From: Tepidimicrobium xylanilyticum
GTDB taxonomy: Bacteria; Bacillota; Clostridia; Tissierellales; Tepidimicrobiaceae
DNA: 64,000 bases
NCBI RefSeq assembly: GCF_900106765.1
Contig: NZ_FNNG01000005.1
Coordinates: 62,001-126,000 of the forward strand
Direction: 5' to 3'
Part shown: piece by piece, positions 18,801-27,794 of the stretch
Layout: the number at the start of each line of letters is the position of its first letter
Numbering within the stretch: position 1 is the first letter of the stretch
Made by a program: the position numbers and the translations under genes
The notes under the pieces: generated by a model
Seen by the model: the letters and a program-made list of their open reading frames with translations, nothing else
What the model was told of the DNA's origin: nothing
Databases searched by the model: none

Positions 18801-19475
18801 ATGTACAAGATACTTATAGTAGAAGATGATAAAACCCTTTGCAATAATATAAAAGAAGGCATTTCCAAGTGGAGCTTTAACGGAGTAGCTGTTGAGGATT
18901 TTGAAGATATATTACAGGAATTTGCAAAACACAATCCCCATTTAGTTATTATGGATATAAACTTACCATACTATGATGGATTTTACTGGTGTAGAAAGAT
19001 TAGGGAAATATCAAAGGTTCCAATTATATTTCTGTCTTCAAGGGATAGCAATATGGATATAGTAATGGCAGTTAACATGGGTGGAGATGATTATGTGACT
19101 AAGCCATTTTCCATGGATATACTATTGGCAAAGATGCAGGCACTTATTAGAAGAACCTACTCCTATGGACAAGGTGACGGGCAGATAATTGAATGTGAAG
19201 GAGCCATTCTAAATATTAATGATGGAACCCTTACCTATAATGGAGAAAATATAGAACTTACTAAAAATGAATTTAAAATACTTCAGCTGCTTATGAGAAA
19301 CAAAGGAAAGATTGTGTCTAGAGATAAGATTATGAGAGTCCTTTGGGAAAGCGAATACTTCATTAGTGAAAATACTTTAACAGTAAATGTGAACAGGCTT
19401 AGGAATAAATTAGAGAATATAGGCTTAAAGGATTTTATAGTAACAAAAAAATCTCAAGGATATATGATACCATGA
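18801..19475 (+). CDS. OmpR-family response regulator, BceR-like
   Basis: A 224-residue regulator with a receiver domain: acidic pair EDD near residue 8, phospho-acceptor Asp in VIMDINLPYYDG near residue 52, and the conserved Lys in VTKPFS. A C-terminal winged helix (LTKNEFKILQLLMRNKGKIVSRDKIM) follows. GAGGTG precedes the ATG. It overlaps the kinase gene by 4 bases and is followed by an ABC transporter, the arrangement of Bce modules that sense and remove cell-wall-active peptide antibiotics. Confidence 0.9.
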   Translation: MYKILIVEDDKTLCNNIKEGISKWSFNGVAVEDFEDILQEFAKHNPHLVIMDINLPYYDGFYWCRKIREISKVPIIFLSSRDSNMDIVMAVNMGGDDYVTKPFSMDILLAKMQALIRRTYSYGQGDGQIIECEGAILNINDGTLTYNGENIELTKNEFKILQLLMRNKGKIVSRDKIMRVLWESEYFISENTLTVNVNRLRNKLENIGLKDFIVTKKSQGYMIP

Positions 19476-20503
19476 GCATATTTAAATATTTGAAGGACTC
19501 ATACAAGCCTATTCTCTATTTTTTCCTACTGATTCTCATAATGAACTTAATATTGATAAGCAGCGTTGATTTAAACAAATCATTGTTAGATATTTTCTAT
19601 TTGAATTTGATATTTTTCTTTATTTCCCTAGTGTTTTTAGCCATAGGTTATGCAAAGTGGCGAAGTACATATGGGGAATTAAAAAGGGCTATAGAACTTG
19701 GAGAAGATATAGATAGCTTTGCCCCAAACGGAAATAGATTGGAACAAATACTAATAAGGGAGATTATTGGCTTAAAGAATAGGGAAAAGCTAAGGGAGAC
19801 AGAGGAACTAAAAGAGAATCTAGAAGAAATAAATGATTATATTACAAAATGGGTTCACGAAGTTAAAATACCTCTATCAGTCTGTGAGCTTATGGTTGAT
19901 AAGTTAGAGGAAGAAGAGTTGTATGATTTATCCAAGGAATTAAGGCAGGAAACAGAAAGGATAAATTTCCTTGTGAATCAGGTACTCCATATGAGCAGGG
20001 CCTCAAATTATAGTCAGGATTTTATAGTGGAAGAAGTAAATTTAAGCAGTCTAGTTAAAAATGTAATAAAAAACAATATGAATTTATTTATATCTAAAAA
20101 AATAGAACTAGGAATAGATAATCTGGATTTCAATATATTTACTGATAGAAAGTGGGCTTATTATGTAATAGAGCAGATAATCAATAATGCCTGTAAATAC
20201 GTAGATAGCCATGGAAAAGTTGAAATACATGGAGAGGAAACTGATGAAAGCGTAATACTTACTATATGGGACAATGGAATGGGTATACCTGAAAAGGATA
20301 TAGGCAGGATTTTTGACAGAGGATTTACAGGAGAAAATGGTAGAAAGACAAGCAAGTCTACAGGCATGGGACTTTATATTTGTAAAAAGATTGCAGACCA
20401 ATTGAACTTTAGTATTGAAGTATCCTCTCAAGTGTCAAAATACACTGAATTCAAAATAATTTTTTACAAGCTATCAGATTATTTAAGAGTGACAAAAATG
20501 TAA
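19472..20503 (+). CDS. Intramembrane-sensing histidine kinase, BceS-like
   Basis: A 343-residue kinase with two transmembrane segments in the first 65 residues separated by a very short loop, so it has no extracellular sensor domain, as in BceS. The phospho-acceptor box is WVHEVKIPLS (near residue 130), followed by N-box NACKY, G1 DNGMGIPEKDIGRIFDRGF and G2 STGMGLYICKKIA. Such kinases take their signal from the partner ABC permease. Start overlaps the regulator stop (ATGA). Confidence 0.9.
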   Translation: MSIFKYLKDSYKPILYFFLLILIMNLILISSVDLNKSLLDIFYLNLIFFFISLVFLAIGYAKWRSTYGELKRAIELGEDIDSFAPNGNRLEQILIREIIGLKNREKLRETEELKENLEEINDYITKWVHEVKIPLSVCELMVDKLEEEELYDLSKELRQETERINFLVNQVLHMSRASNYSQDFIVEEVNLSSLVKNVIKNNMNLFISKKIELGIDNLDFNIFTDRKWAYYVIEQIINNACKYVDSHGKVEIHGEETDESVILTIWDNGMGIPEKDIGRIFDRGFTGENGRKTSKSTGMGLYICKKIADQLNFSIEVSSQVSKYTEFKIIFYKLSDYLRVTKM

Positions 20504-20627
20504 TATTAGCAGTTCCATTGTCACCTTAAGTGATAGAATAAAACCTTTATAAGGACTAAAATATAGATAAAGAATAAATTCTCTCTTTTACAGGAGAGAA
20601 TTTTCTAATGAAGTTGGAGGGGATAGT

Positions 20628-21392
20628 ATGGAAATAGTAATTGAAACAAGGAACTTAAGGAAGGAATATGGCTCAAAGGGAATTGTCTTTGCAGCTATAG
20701 ATGGTATTGACCTAAAGGTATACAAGGGAGAATTCCTAGGAATAATGGGTCCATCGGGAGCAGGTAAGACTACCTTATTAAATGTTCTATCTACAATTGA
20801 TAGGCCTACTTCAGGAAATATATATTATAAAGGTAAGGACATTTTAACTATGAAAAATAGGGAACTTTCGATATTCAGACGAAATAATATTGGATTTCTA
20901 TTTCAAGACTTTAATCTTTTAGATAACATGTCCATTCAAGATAACATAGCATTACCCTTAGCCCTTTCAAAGGTGGGTATAAATGAAATAAAAGAGAAGG
21001 TGGAAAAGTTAAGCAGCTTTTTTGGGTTAAAGGATCAATTGAAGAAATATCCTTATCAATTGTCAGGAGGACAAAAGCAAAGAGTAGCAGCAGCTAGAGC
21101 CATTATTACATCGCCATCTATAGTTTTTGCTGATGAACCTACTGGAGCATTGGACTCCAAGTCTTCACAAGACCTGTTACATTGCCTTTTGAGGATGAAC
21201 GAGGAATTAAATACAACTATTATAATGGTTACCCACGATGCCTTTGCAGCCAGTTATTGCAAGAGAATTCTATATTTAAAGGATGGAAAAATCCATGGAA
21301 GACTGGATAAGGATTCTAGCAGAAAAGAGTTTTTCAGGAGGATTATTGACTTTGCTGGTTCCATGGGAGGTGGCGTAGGTGAGCTCCTTTAA
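20628..21392 (+). CDS. ABC transporter ATPase, BceA-like
   Basis: A 254-residue ATPase with Walker A GPSGAGKTTLLN, Q-loop FLFQDFN, signature LSGGQKQR, Walker B IVFADEPTGALD and H-loop VTHD. It partners the permease that follows, overlapping it by 14 bases. In the 124-base gap before it, a hairpin (AATTCTCTC ... GAGAGAATT, 20584-20605) followed by TTCT lies just upstream of the start; it could be an attenuator or a regulator site. BceAB-type pumps protect against bacitracin, lantibiotics or similar peptides; the specific drug cannot be told. Confidence 0.92.
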   Translation: MEIVIETRNLRKEYGSKGIVFAAIDGIDLKVYKGEFLGIMGPSGAGKTTLLNVLSTIDRPTSGNIYYKGKDILTMKNRELSIFRRNNIGFLFQDFNLLDNMSIQDNIALPLALSKVGINEIKEKVEKLSSFFGLKDQLKKYPYQLSGGQKQRVAAARAIITSPSIVFADEPTGALDSKSSQDLLHCLLRMNEELNTTIIMVTHDAFAASYCKRILYLKDGKIHGRLDKDSSRKEFFRRIIDFAGSMGGGVGELL

Positions 21393-23247
21393 ACTAACCA
21401 TTATGAGTTTTAGAAGGAATATAAAGACCTATGGTATGTATCTAATGGCAATGATTTTTTCAGTAGCCACTTATTATAATTTTGTATCTATGAGATACAA
21501 CCCTCAATTCCAAGAGACAAAGGATTTAACTATATATGTACAGAGTTCATCAGTGACTGCATCCTTGCTTATGATACTGTTCCTAGTATTCTTCATTATG
21601 TACTCTAGCAACTTCTTTCTAAATCAAAGGAAAAAGGAAATAGGTGTATATGCCTTCATGGGAATTGACAACTATAAAATTGCCTTTATATTTGCATCGG
21701 AAGGATTACTATTAGGGATAATGTCCTTGGTTATTGGTCTGTTACTTGGAACCTTGTTCAGCAAGTTGTTTCTTATGTTGCTTGCAAAGGCAGCCCTTCT
21801 AAAAATGAGAATTGACTTCTTCATATCGAAAAAAGCTCTTATAGAGACAATAATTGTATATTCAGTTATTCTGTTCATAGCCTTCCTAAAGGGATATATA
21901 AACATTATCAGAACAAATTTGATTGATTTGATGAATACATTGAAGAAGGCAGAAGAGCTTCCAAAAGTCAATTATTTAAAAGGTTTTGCCTCATTAATCA
22001 TCATAGGTGTTGCATACTATATTGCAGTAAATTATGGTAAACTTGGCTTTGGCAATGCTCTCTTATGGACAGTAATTCTGGTAATTATAGGCACCTATTG
22101 GCTATTTGGTTCTTTTTTATCTATGGTTATTAGGTACTTCATAAAAAGAAAAAAATTTCTATATAAAGGTACAAATATTATAAGCTTTTCAAACATAGCC
22201 TTTAGAATTAAGGACAACTATAGAACCTTTGCAGCTGTAGCTGTGTTGATAACTACCTGTATAACCTCCTTTGGTACAGTAAGCTCTCTTAGATATTATG
22301 TAGACGAAAATCATAAAATAGAGGTTCCATATACTGTTACCTATATTTCTAGCAACAAGGAAGAAATAGATAGGGTAGATGAAATAATAGAGAACTCACA
22401 TCACAACGTTGAATTAAGGGAGAAAGCCAACTTCCTATTTGTTCCTGATTCAAAGATTGTAGTAGTAAAATTATCTACTTTTCAAAGGATACTAACAGAC
22501 CTTAATGTTAAAGACAGAGATAGAATAATATCTAAAATTGGACTGTTAGAGGAAGAAGTAGCATATATAGAGAGACCTGGGGTATTTATGAATATCTTAG
22601 AAAAAAAAGATATAAAAGTAGGGGATAAGGCCTATAAAATAAAAGCTCGAACCAAGGTTCCTTTATTTGGCAGTGGAGTGCCTTTTCCTTGTGTTATTGT
22701 CAATGATGAAGAGTATGCAGTATTGAAGTTAAAATTTGAAGAGAAACAGTTTAATGGAATCATACTGGATAATCCTGAGAACACAAAGGATTTAACCTTT
22801 AAGTTAGCTGAAATATTACCTGAGGAATCAGGCTTGTATACCTACTTTATGGCTGGTGTTACATTTTATGATTTAGTAGGAATAGTATATTTCCTTGGAG
22901 CTTTTCTATTTCTGGTGTTTGTATTTGCCACAGGTAGCATAATCTACTTTAAGATATTAAGCGAATCCTTCAGAGATAAAGGCAAGTATGAAATACTTAA
23001 GAAAATAGGAACAACAGATTTTGAAATTAATGAATCCGTTTCAAAACAGGTAGGAATGTTTTTCCTATTGCCACTAATAGTAGGGATAATCCATAGCATA
23101 GTTGCCATTTCAGTATTAAGCGACCTTATGAAGTATAGCTTAACAATACCAACAGTCATAAGCATAATGGTGTTTATAATTGTATATGGCATATTCTATA
23201 TATTTACAAGAAGAAAATATGTTAATGTAGTAGGAGGTCAGGCTTGA
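21379..23247 (+). CDS. FtsX-type ABC permease, BceB-like
   Basis: A 622-residue permease starting at a GTG inside the ATPase gene. Transmembrane segments cluster as a first pair, a middle group up to about residue 310, and a final group after about residue 515. A large extracellular domain of about 200 residues (from about residue 310 to 510) lies between, the hallmark of BceB proteins. The stop codon lies within the left arm of the terminator at 23239. Confidence 0.9.
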   Translation: MSSFKLTIMSFRRNIKTYGMYLMAMIFSVATYYNFVSMRYNPQFQETKDLTIYVQSSSVTASLLMILFLVFFIMYSSNFFLNQRKKEIGVYAFMGIDNYKIAFIFASEGLLLGIMSLVIGLLLGTLFSKLFLMLLAKAALLKMRIDFFISKKALIETIIVYSVILFIAFLKGYINIIRTNLIDLMNTLKKAEELPKVNYLKGFASLIIIGVAYYIAVNYGKLGFGNALLWTVILVIIGTYWLFGSFLSMVIRYFIKRKKFLYKGTNIISFSNIAFRIKDNYRTFAAVAVLITTCITSFGTVSSLRYYVDENHKIEVPYTVTYISSNKEEIDRVDEIIENSHHNVELREKANFLFVPDSKIVVVKLSTFQRILTDLNVKDRDRIISKIGLLEEEVAYIERPGVFMNILEKKDIKVGDKAYKIKARTKVPLFGSGVPFPCVIVNDEEYAVLKLKFEEKQFNGIILDNPENTKDLTFKLAEILPEESGLYTYFMAGVTFYDLVGIVYFLGAFLFLVFVFATGSIIYFKILSESFRDKGKYEILKKIGTTDFEINESVSKQVGMFFLLPLIVGIIHSIVAISVLSDLMKYSLTIPTVISIMVFIIVYGIFYIFTRRKYVNVVGGQA

Positions 23248-23274
23248 ACTAGGTAATTCAAGCCTGTTTTTTTT
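23239..23274 (+). terminator. Terminator of the Bce module
   Basis: Stem CAGGCTTGAA (23239-23248) with TTCAAGCCTG (23257-23266), then eight Ts. The left arm overlaps the permease stop codon. The following ~70 bases share a block with the linkers at 24717 and 25950, ending TAGAATATATA or close to it. Confidence 0.9.
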
Positions 23275-23461
23275 ACAATGAACATTAAGAAAATTGCGCA
23301 AATAAAAGAAGGGATTTTCTATAAAGTATAGAATATATAATAGTAAGACAGGTACTACATTTTTTGGATATAAAGAAAGGATATTAAAGGTTATAAAAAA
23401 TTAGAAATTGATAACCCTTTAGATATTTTCAAATAAAAAGTACAGAAAGGAAGTGGTATAT

Positions 23462-23518
23462 ATGATTAATAAAACAACTTATAAACTTAAAGGTGGCAGG
23501 AGGAAACACCTAAAATAG
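23462..23518 (+). CDS. Leader peptide, 18 residues
   Basis: Short frame MINKTTYKLKGGRRKHLK behind AGAAAGGAAGTGG, ending 28 bases before the next gene. The same upstream string (CAGAAAGGAAGTGGT) introduces the second leader peptide at 27717. The basic, structured C-terminal coding part overlaps an alternative RNA pairing with the downstream ribosome site. A regulatory leader, as in drug-induced attenuators, is inferred. Confidence 0.5.
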   Translation: MINKTTYKLKGGRRKHLK

Positions 23519-23541
23519 TCCTCCAATAAATTTTAGGAGGA
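23498..23541 (+). promoter_or_regulatory. Mutually exclusive pairings over a ribosome site
   Basis: AGGAGG inside the leader peptide (23498-23503), TCCTCC just after its stop (23519-23524) and AGGAGGA, the ribosome site of the next gene (23535-23541), allow two alternative helices. The middle segment can pair with the first, leaving the ribosome site free, or with the last, hiding it. Ribosome position on the leader would decide. Seen directly: the three complementary segments; the switch itself is inference. Confidence 0.6.
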
Positions 23542-23546
23542 AGTGT

Positions 23547-24662
23547 ATGAATTTAGAGCTCAAGTTACATAAGGTTAAATCTAAGAAAGAAATTGATTTA
23601 TTTTGGGAAAAAAGAGATGAATATATGAGGAAAGATATAATCCCAAATTGCACACTGGGAAAACCATTAAATGAAGAGGATGTAAAATAGTTTTTTTCAG
23701 AGGAATATAAGGAACATATAATGAATGCTTTTAGTCGAGATAAGGATCCATTAAAGATTATTTTCTTTATGAAAAACAATGAATATGTTGGATTTTGTAC
23801 TTATGTAACCTATCTATCAGAGGATGGGAAATGTCTTATCGTTGATTATTGTATAGATGCTAAATATAGAAATCAAAACCTTGGTAGACAGTTTTTTTAT
23901 CTTTTAAAAGACCAGGTCATTAAAGAAGGTGGGAAATACTTTGCCTTAAACTTATCCAATGAAGACAATCAGAGATTTTGGCAGTCCTTAGGATTTGAAA
24001 AAGCTTATATTGACGAATATGGAGAGGATGTTTACATTTGTAAAATTAATAAGTATCATTTAGAAATAAGCAATAAGAAGGTAATACTTAGGGATTTTAT
24101 AGAATCTGATATAGAAGATAGGATATACTGGGAAACGGTAGAAAGGGAATGGCAATTGTGGGATGCACCCTGGGAAAAAGAAGAATTTAATCCAGACGAA
24201 TATAGACAAAGAATGTTAAAACAGCTTTCACAAGAGAAAGATGTAGACAGAATGAGATGGGGCTTTCAGATATGCATCAATGATGCGTCAAGGAAGCATA
24301 TTGGATGGTGCAATGCTTATCGTATTGATGATAACTTTAAATATACTCAAGATGATGGTCATTGCACAATTGGGATAAACATTCCTGACCTATCATCAAG
24401 AAGAAAAGGATATGCAACAGCAGCTTGGGATTTATTTATCCAATATTTATTTAGTAAAGGAATTAAGGATATTTATACACAGACATGGTCTGGTAATATA
24501 AGAGTACTTGGGCTAATGGACAAAATTGAATTTGAAGAATGTAATAGAGAAATCAATTTCAGAACTGTAAGAGGTAAATTATATGATGGTTTAACACTAA
24601 AATTAAACAAAGAGAAATATTATAAATTTCATGAAGAGTTCATAAAGTTCATAGAAGGTTAA
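23547..24662 (+). pseudogene. Double GNAT acetyltransferase gene with in-frame stop
   Basis: One frame of 371 codons starting MNLELKLHKVKSKKEID behind AGGAGGA, cut by a TAG at 23688-23690 (after NEEDVK). The remainder has a first GNAT domain (CIDAKYRNQNLGRQFFYLLK, NEDNQRFWQSLGF) and a second RimJ/RimL-like domain (IGINIPDLSSRRKGYATAAWDLF). A product starting at an ATG at 23721 would be 313 residues and nearly complete in both domains, so some function may remain. Substrate unknown. Confidence 0.82.
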
Positions 24663-25050
24663 TATGAGTATGTAGATGGTCAGGCTTAGAAATTTACAAT
24701 TTAAGCCTGACTTTTTTCAGAGTTTTACAAAGGTAAAGAAGGTTTTTTATATAAGAATGTAGAATATCTATGTTAACAGAGAAAAGGAATGTTAGTTAAT
24801 CCTATTATTATACAATAATAGGATGTAATAAAGTACTAGAAGAATTAGAAAAAAGTGCCTATATTGTCATTGACACTACAAATAATGATAATGATGCAGA
24901 TTGTAGGGTACACATCCTATAAACCGGCCAAGAAGGCTTAATGGAGGTAAGGAGGTAAATAGAGTATTCATTAAGTACATATTAATAATGTAACGAAATG
25001 AGAAAATAAATACTAGTTTACTTTCTATAGGATGAAAGGAGGAAAATATA
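24663..25050 (+). other. Linker: terminator, hairpin and leader-like element
   Basis: Holds the hairpin TCAGGCTTA...TAAGCCTGA plus CTTTTTT (24680-24717), a shared linker block ending TAGAATATCT, and a perfect short hairpin CCTATTATTATACAATAATAGG (two arms around 24799-24820). It also holds GGGTACACATCCTATAAACC near 24907, which matches GGGTGCACGCTCTATAAACC in the leader at 27717. In frame this reads C-R-V-H-I-L-stop, against C-V-K-R-V-H-A-L-stop there. No full gene. Confidence 0.6.
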
Positions 25051-25407
25051 ATGAATAGGATAGTTTCATATTGTGGGTTGATTTGTAACGATTGTCCAGT
25101 ATTTATAGCTACAGAAAATAATGATTTAGAGCAAAAAATAAAGCTCTCTCAAGAATATTCGAGTCCTAACTATAAGCTTAGTCCGGAAGACATAAATTGT
25201 ACTGGCTGTCATGCAGATTCTAAAATTACTTTTAAGTTTTGTAACGAATGTGAAATACGGATATGTGGAATTAAGAAGGGTATAGACAATTGTGGATATT
25301 GTGAGGAATATCCATGTTCAAAGCTAGATATTCCATTTAAAAATTCTCCTCAGAATAAGGAAATATTAGATCAAATAAGAGAAGTGAGTGAGAGCTGCTA
25401 TGAATAA
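25051..25407 (+). CDS. DUF3795 Cys-rich protein
   Basis: A 118-residue protein with the DUF3795 cysteine pattern YCGLICNDCPVF, CTGCH, FCNECEIRICG and NCGYCEEYPC, here with IATENND, a frequent variant motif of the family. Probably binds metal; function unknown. AGGAGG precedes the ATG. It overlaps the next gene by 8 bases, so the two are translationally coupled. Confidence 0.85.
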   Translation: MNRIVSYCGLICNDCPVFIATENNDLEQKIKLSQEYSSPNYKLSPEDINCTGCHADSKITFKFCNECEIRICGIKKGIDNCGYCEEYPCSKLDIPFKNSPQNKEILDQIREVSESCYE

Positions 25408-25855
25408 GGAATTCAATGCAATTCTACAAAAACTTGAAGGCAAAATGCAGTGGACAGTATTTTATGTTCCATTCTCTGTAGAAGAAGAGTATGGAACTAA
25501 AAGTAGATTTAATGTACATGCTGTAATTGATGGTCATCCTTTTTTAGGTACATTGTTACCTAGTAGGAATGGACACTATATGGTTTATAATAAGGCTATG
25601 AAATCAGCATGTAAAAAAGAAATAGGAGATAGCATTCATGTAATCTTAAGACCAGATAAAGAAGAGAGAATCTTGAATATACCTGACTATGTTTTGGAAG
25701 CCATTAGAAGCAATCCAATAGCAAATTCAAAGTTTAATGAGCTGCCATATTATATTAAAAGGGAAGAGATAAATAAGATTGAAGAAGCAAAGAAAGAAGA
25801 AACTAGGATAAGAAGACTAGAAAAATTAATACAGAAGTTAACTGAAAAGGAGTAA
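25400..25855 (+). CDS. DUF1905 / YdeI-OmpD-associated domain protein
   Basis: A 151-residue cytoplasmic protein. The N-terminal half (EFNAILQKLEGKMQWTVFYVPF ... FNVHAVIDGHPF ... DSIHVILRPDKE) is DUF1905. The C-terminal half (VLEAIRSNPIANSKFNELPYYIKREEINKIEEAK) is the helical OmdA-type segment that often follows it. Function unknown. The ATG at 25400 lies inside the end of the DUF3795 gene; an in-frame GTG at 25388 is less likely. Confidence 0.82.
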   Translation: MNKEFNAILQKLEGKMQWTVFYVPFSVEEEYGTKSRFNVHAVIDGHPFLGTLLPSRNGHYMVYNKAMKSACKKEIGDSIHVILRPDKEERILNIPDYVLEAIRSNPIANSKFNELPYYIKREEINKIEEAKKEETRIRRLEKLIQKLTEKE

Positions 25856-25913
25856 AGAATAAATATCCTATTTTTAGATTTACCATTTATTAAATGAATT
25901 TCCATTGAGGTTT

Positions 25914-25949
25914 AGGCTTGAATAATTCCCTAATTCAAGTCTGGCTTTT
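25914..25949 (+). terminator. Terminator linker
   Basis: Stem AGGCTTGAAT with ATTCAAGTCT (one G-U pair) followed by GGCTTTTGG. Same family as the hairpins at 23239 and 24680. Confidence 0.7.
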
Positions 25950-26141
25950 GGCTAAAGAGTATAGGAAAATCATGCAAAGGGAGGGAAAGATTTCAACATA
26001 AAAATTAGAATATATAAAACTGTTTATTAAAAAAGTTAATGATTAGCACAATTCATTCTAAAGGAAACTGAGAAATTAGAGTCATGGAAAAAAACTTTTA
26101 AGCAAGAAAGGGATAGCATTATGCTTTGAGAGGTGATTTTA

Positions 26142-26645
26142 TTGGCATATGAGGTTAGAAGAGCTGTAAAAGATGATGCTAAAGCACTAGCAAATATTAT
26201 TGTTGAAAGTTGGAGGTCAGCTTATAGTAAAATTATACCAGAAGATGAAATAATTAGATTTTTAGATAAAGATAGAAGGCAAAAGCAATTTGAGAAGTTT
26301 ATAGAGGATGGAGAAATTGTTTTGATTGGAATTCATGATGGCGTACCTTGCGGTTTAGTATTTGCTAATAAAGGTAATGATGAGCAATTAGAAGATTGTG
26401 GCTCTATTTATTCAATGTATCTTCTGAAAGAATATTGGGGAAAAGGATTAGCTACCCAATTAATGGATTCAGTTATAAAAATATTAAAAGATGAAGGATG
26501 TAAGCAGGTTTCATTATGGGTTTATGAGGCAAACGTAAGGGCAAGAAGGTTTTATGAAAAATGTGGTTTTGGATTTGATGGCACTAAAAAATATAGCCAT
26601 TTTTCTAATAAACCTGTTGAACTACGATATAAAAGACAAATATAG
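26142..26645 (+). CDS. GNAT N-acetyltransferase
   Basis: A 167-residue single-domain acetyltransferase with the acetyl-CoA loop MYLLKEYWGKGLATQLMDSV (near residues 87-106) and VYEANVRARRFYEKCGF. The N-terminal AYEVRRAVKDDAKALANII is the usual first strand and helix. A TTG at 26142, six bases after GAGGTG, is the likely start; a GTG at 26133 would place the start inside the ribosome site. Substrate unknown. Intact. Confidence 0.87.
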   Translation: MAYEVRRAVKDDAKALANIIVESWRSAYSKIIPEDEIIRFLDKDRRQKQFEKFIEDGEIVLIGIHDGVPCGLVFANKGNDEQLEDCGSIYSMYLLKEYWGKGLATQLMDSVIKILKDEGCKQVSLWVYEANVRARRFYEKCGFGFDGTKKYSHFSNKPVELRYKRQI

Positions 26646-26712
26646 TAGGTAATCCAAATTGAAAAATTGTGATTCCTTTTATGATGAAAATGGAGAGCTT
26701 TTATAGAAGGAT

Positions 26713-26744
26713 AGGCTTGAATTAGGTGATTCAAGCTTGATTTT
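26713..26744 (+). terminator. Terminator linker
   Basis: Stem AGGCTTGAA with TTCAAGCTT followed by GATTTTG. Fifth member of the linker hairpin set. Confidence 0.65.
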
Positions 26745-26834
26745 GAGCTAGAAAGGGAAACCAATTGCAAAGCTGCAATTTTGAAATAGAAAAACAGTAT
26801 GAGAAAAATCGGTATTTTATGAAAGGGTGAAAGC

Positions 26835-27512
26835 ATGAATTTAACTACAATTAGCATTAGAACATCAGTTTCTATGATAGTTATATATCTTATAGTATGT
26901 GGGATCATTCCTACTGTATTAGATAGGATGGTGTGGAGAACATTAAGAGATGATATTTCTTCTTGGATTAACCTTTTAACATTGATTGTTATTAATACAA
27001 TGTTTTTACTTGCATTAATAAGAAGGTATAAGTTAAAAGTCAATTATTTTAGTAATATAACATTAAAGGGGATATTATTAGCCTTTGCCTGTTCAGTTTT
27101 ATTTTATTTTTTACTTGATAAATTTTTAGATCCTTTTTTTGATAGTATATTTACTAGAAGCGCTGCTGAATATAGTAAGGCCATTCATCAGCTACAGCAA
27201 TATCCAGTGGTAAGTTTTATACGTGTATGCTTGCTTGCTCCAGTAGTTGAAGAGATTTTAATAAGAGGCATAATATTAAATTCTTTATTAAATAAATATG
27301 ATATAGCTCTTTCGCTTTTCATATCAACTCTCTTATTTGCTATACTTCATTTTAACTTCCTTCAAACGATATCAGCTATAATCTGTGGCATAATATTAGG
27401 ATTGTTATATATTAGTACTGGATCATTGTTTAATTGCATTTTAGCTCATTCTTTATATAATGCTATTTCATATTTTGCTAATATTTCGGTTCAAAATTTT
27501 CATAGTACATAG
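26835..27512 (+). CDS. CPBP-family intramembrane glutamic endopeptidase
   Basis: A 225-residue polytopic membrane protein with the CPBP (Abi/CAAX protease-like) motifs: VVEEILIRG (EExxxR, near residue 137), FAILHFN (near residue 178) and LAHSLYNAI near the C-terminus. Members include CAAX proteases and bacteriocin self-immunity proteins, which would fit an island with a Bce module, but the substrate is unknown. GAAAGGG precedes the ATG. Confidence 0.85.
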   Translation: MNLTTISIRTSVSMIVIYLIVCGIIPTVLDRMVWRTLRDDISSWINLLTLIVINTMFLLALIRRYKLKVNYFSNITLKGILLAFACSVLFYFLLDKFLDPFFDSIFTRSAAEYSKAIHQLQQYPVVSFIRVCLLAPVVEEILIRGIILNSLLNKYDIALSLFISTLLFAILHFNFLQTISAIICGIILGLLYISTGSLFNCILAHSLYNAISYFANISVQNFHST

Positions 27513-27716
27513 AATCTATAGATATAGATCTAAATGCGATAGTTGTGCTCATTTGCCATGATAATTATTAAATGCAATTCTATAAAAGATAGAAGTCTTA
27601 ACTTGAATGAAGGGTTTTATTGTAAAATCATAGGTAGGATGATATTTAAGCCTAAAATATTTAAGAAGAAATTTTAGGCATTTTTAAATAAATAATTCAG
27701 AAAGGAAGTGGTTGGC

Positions 27717-27771
27717 ATGATGAAAGCAACAGCTAAATGTGTAAAGAGGGTGCACGCTCTATAAACCCTCT
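27717..27771 (+). promoter_or_regulatory. Leader peptide with hairpin
   Basis: MMKATAKCVKRVHAL (27717-27764) follows CAGAAAGGAAGTGGT. Its last codons form a hairpin, AGAGGG (27745-27750) with CCCTCT (27766-27771). The next gene starts 23 bases later. The peptide ending (RVH-x-L-stop) and nearby bases recur near 24907. Probably an attenuator; not tested. Confidence 0.55.
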
Positions 27772-27794
27772 AAATAATTTCATTGGAGGTAAGT

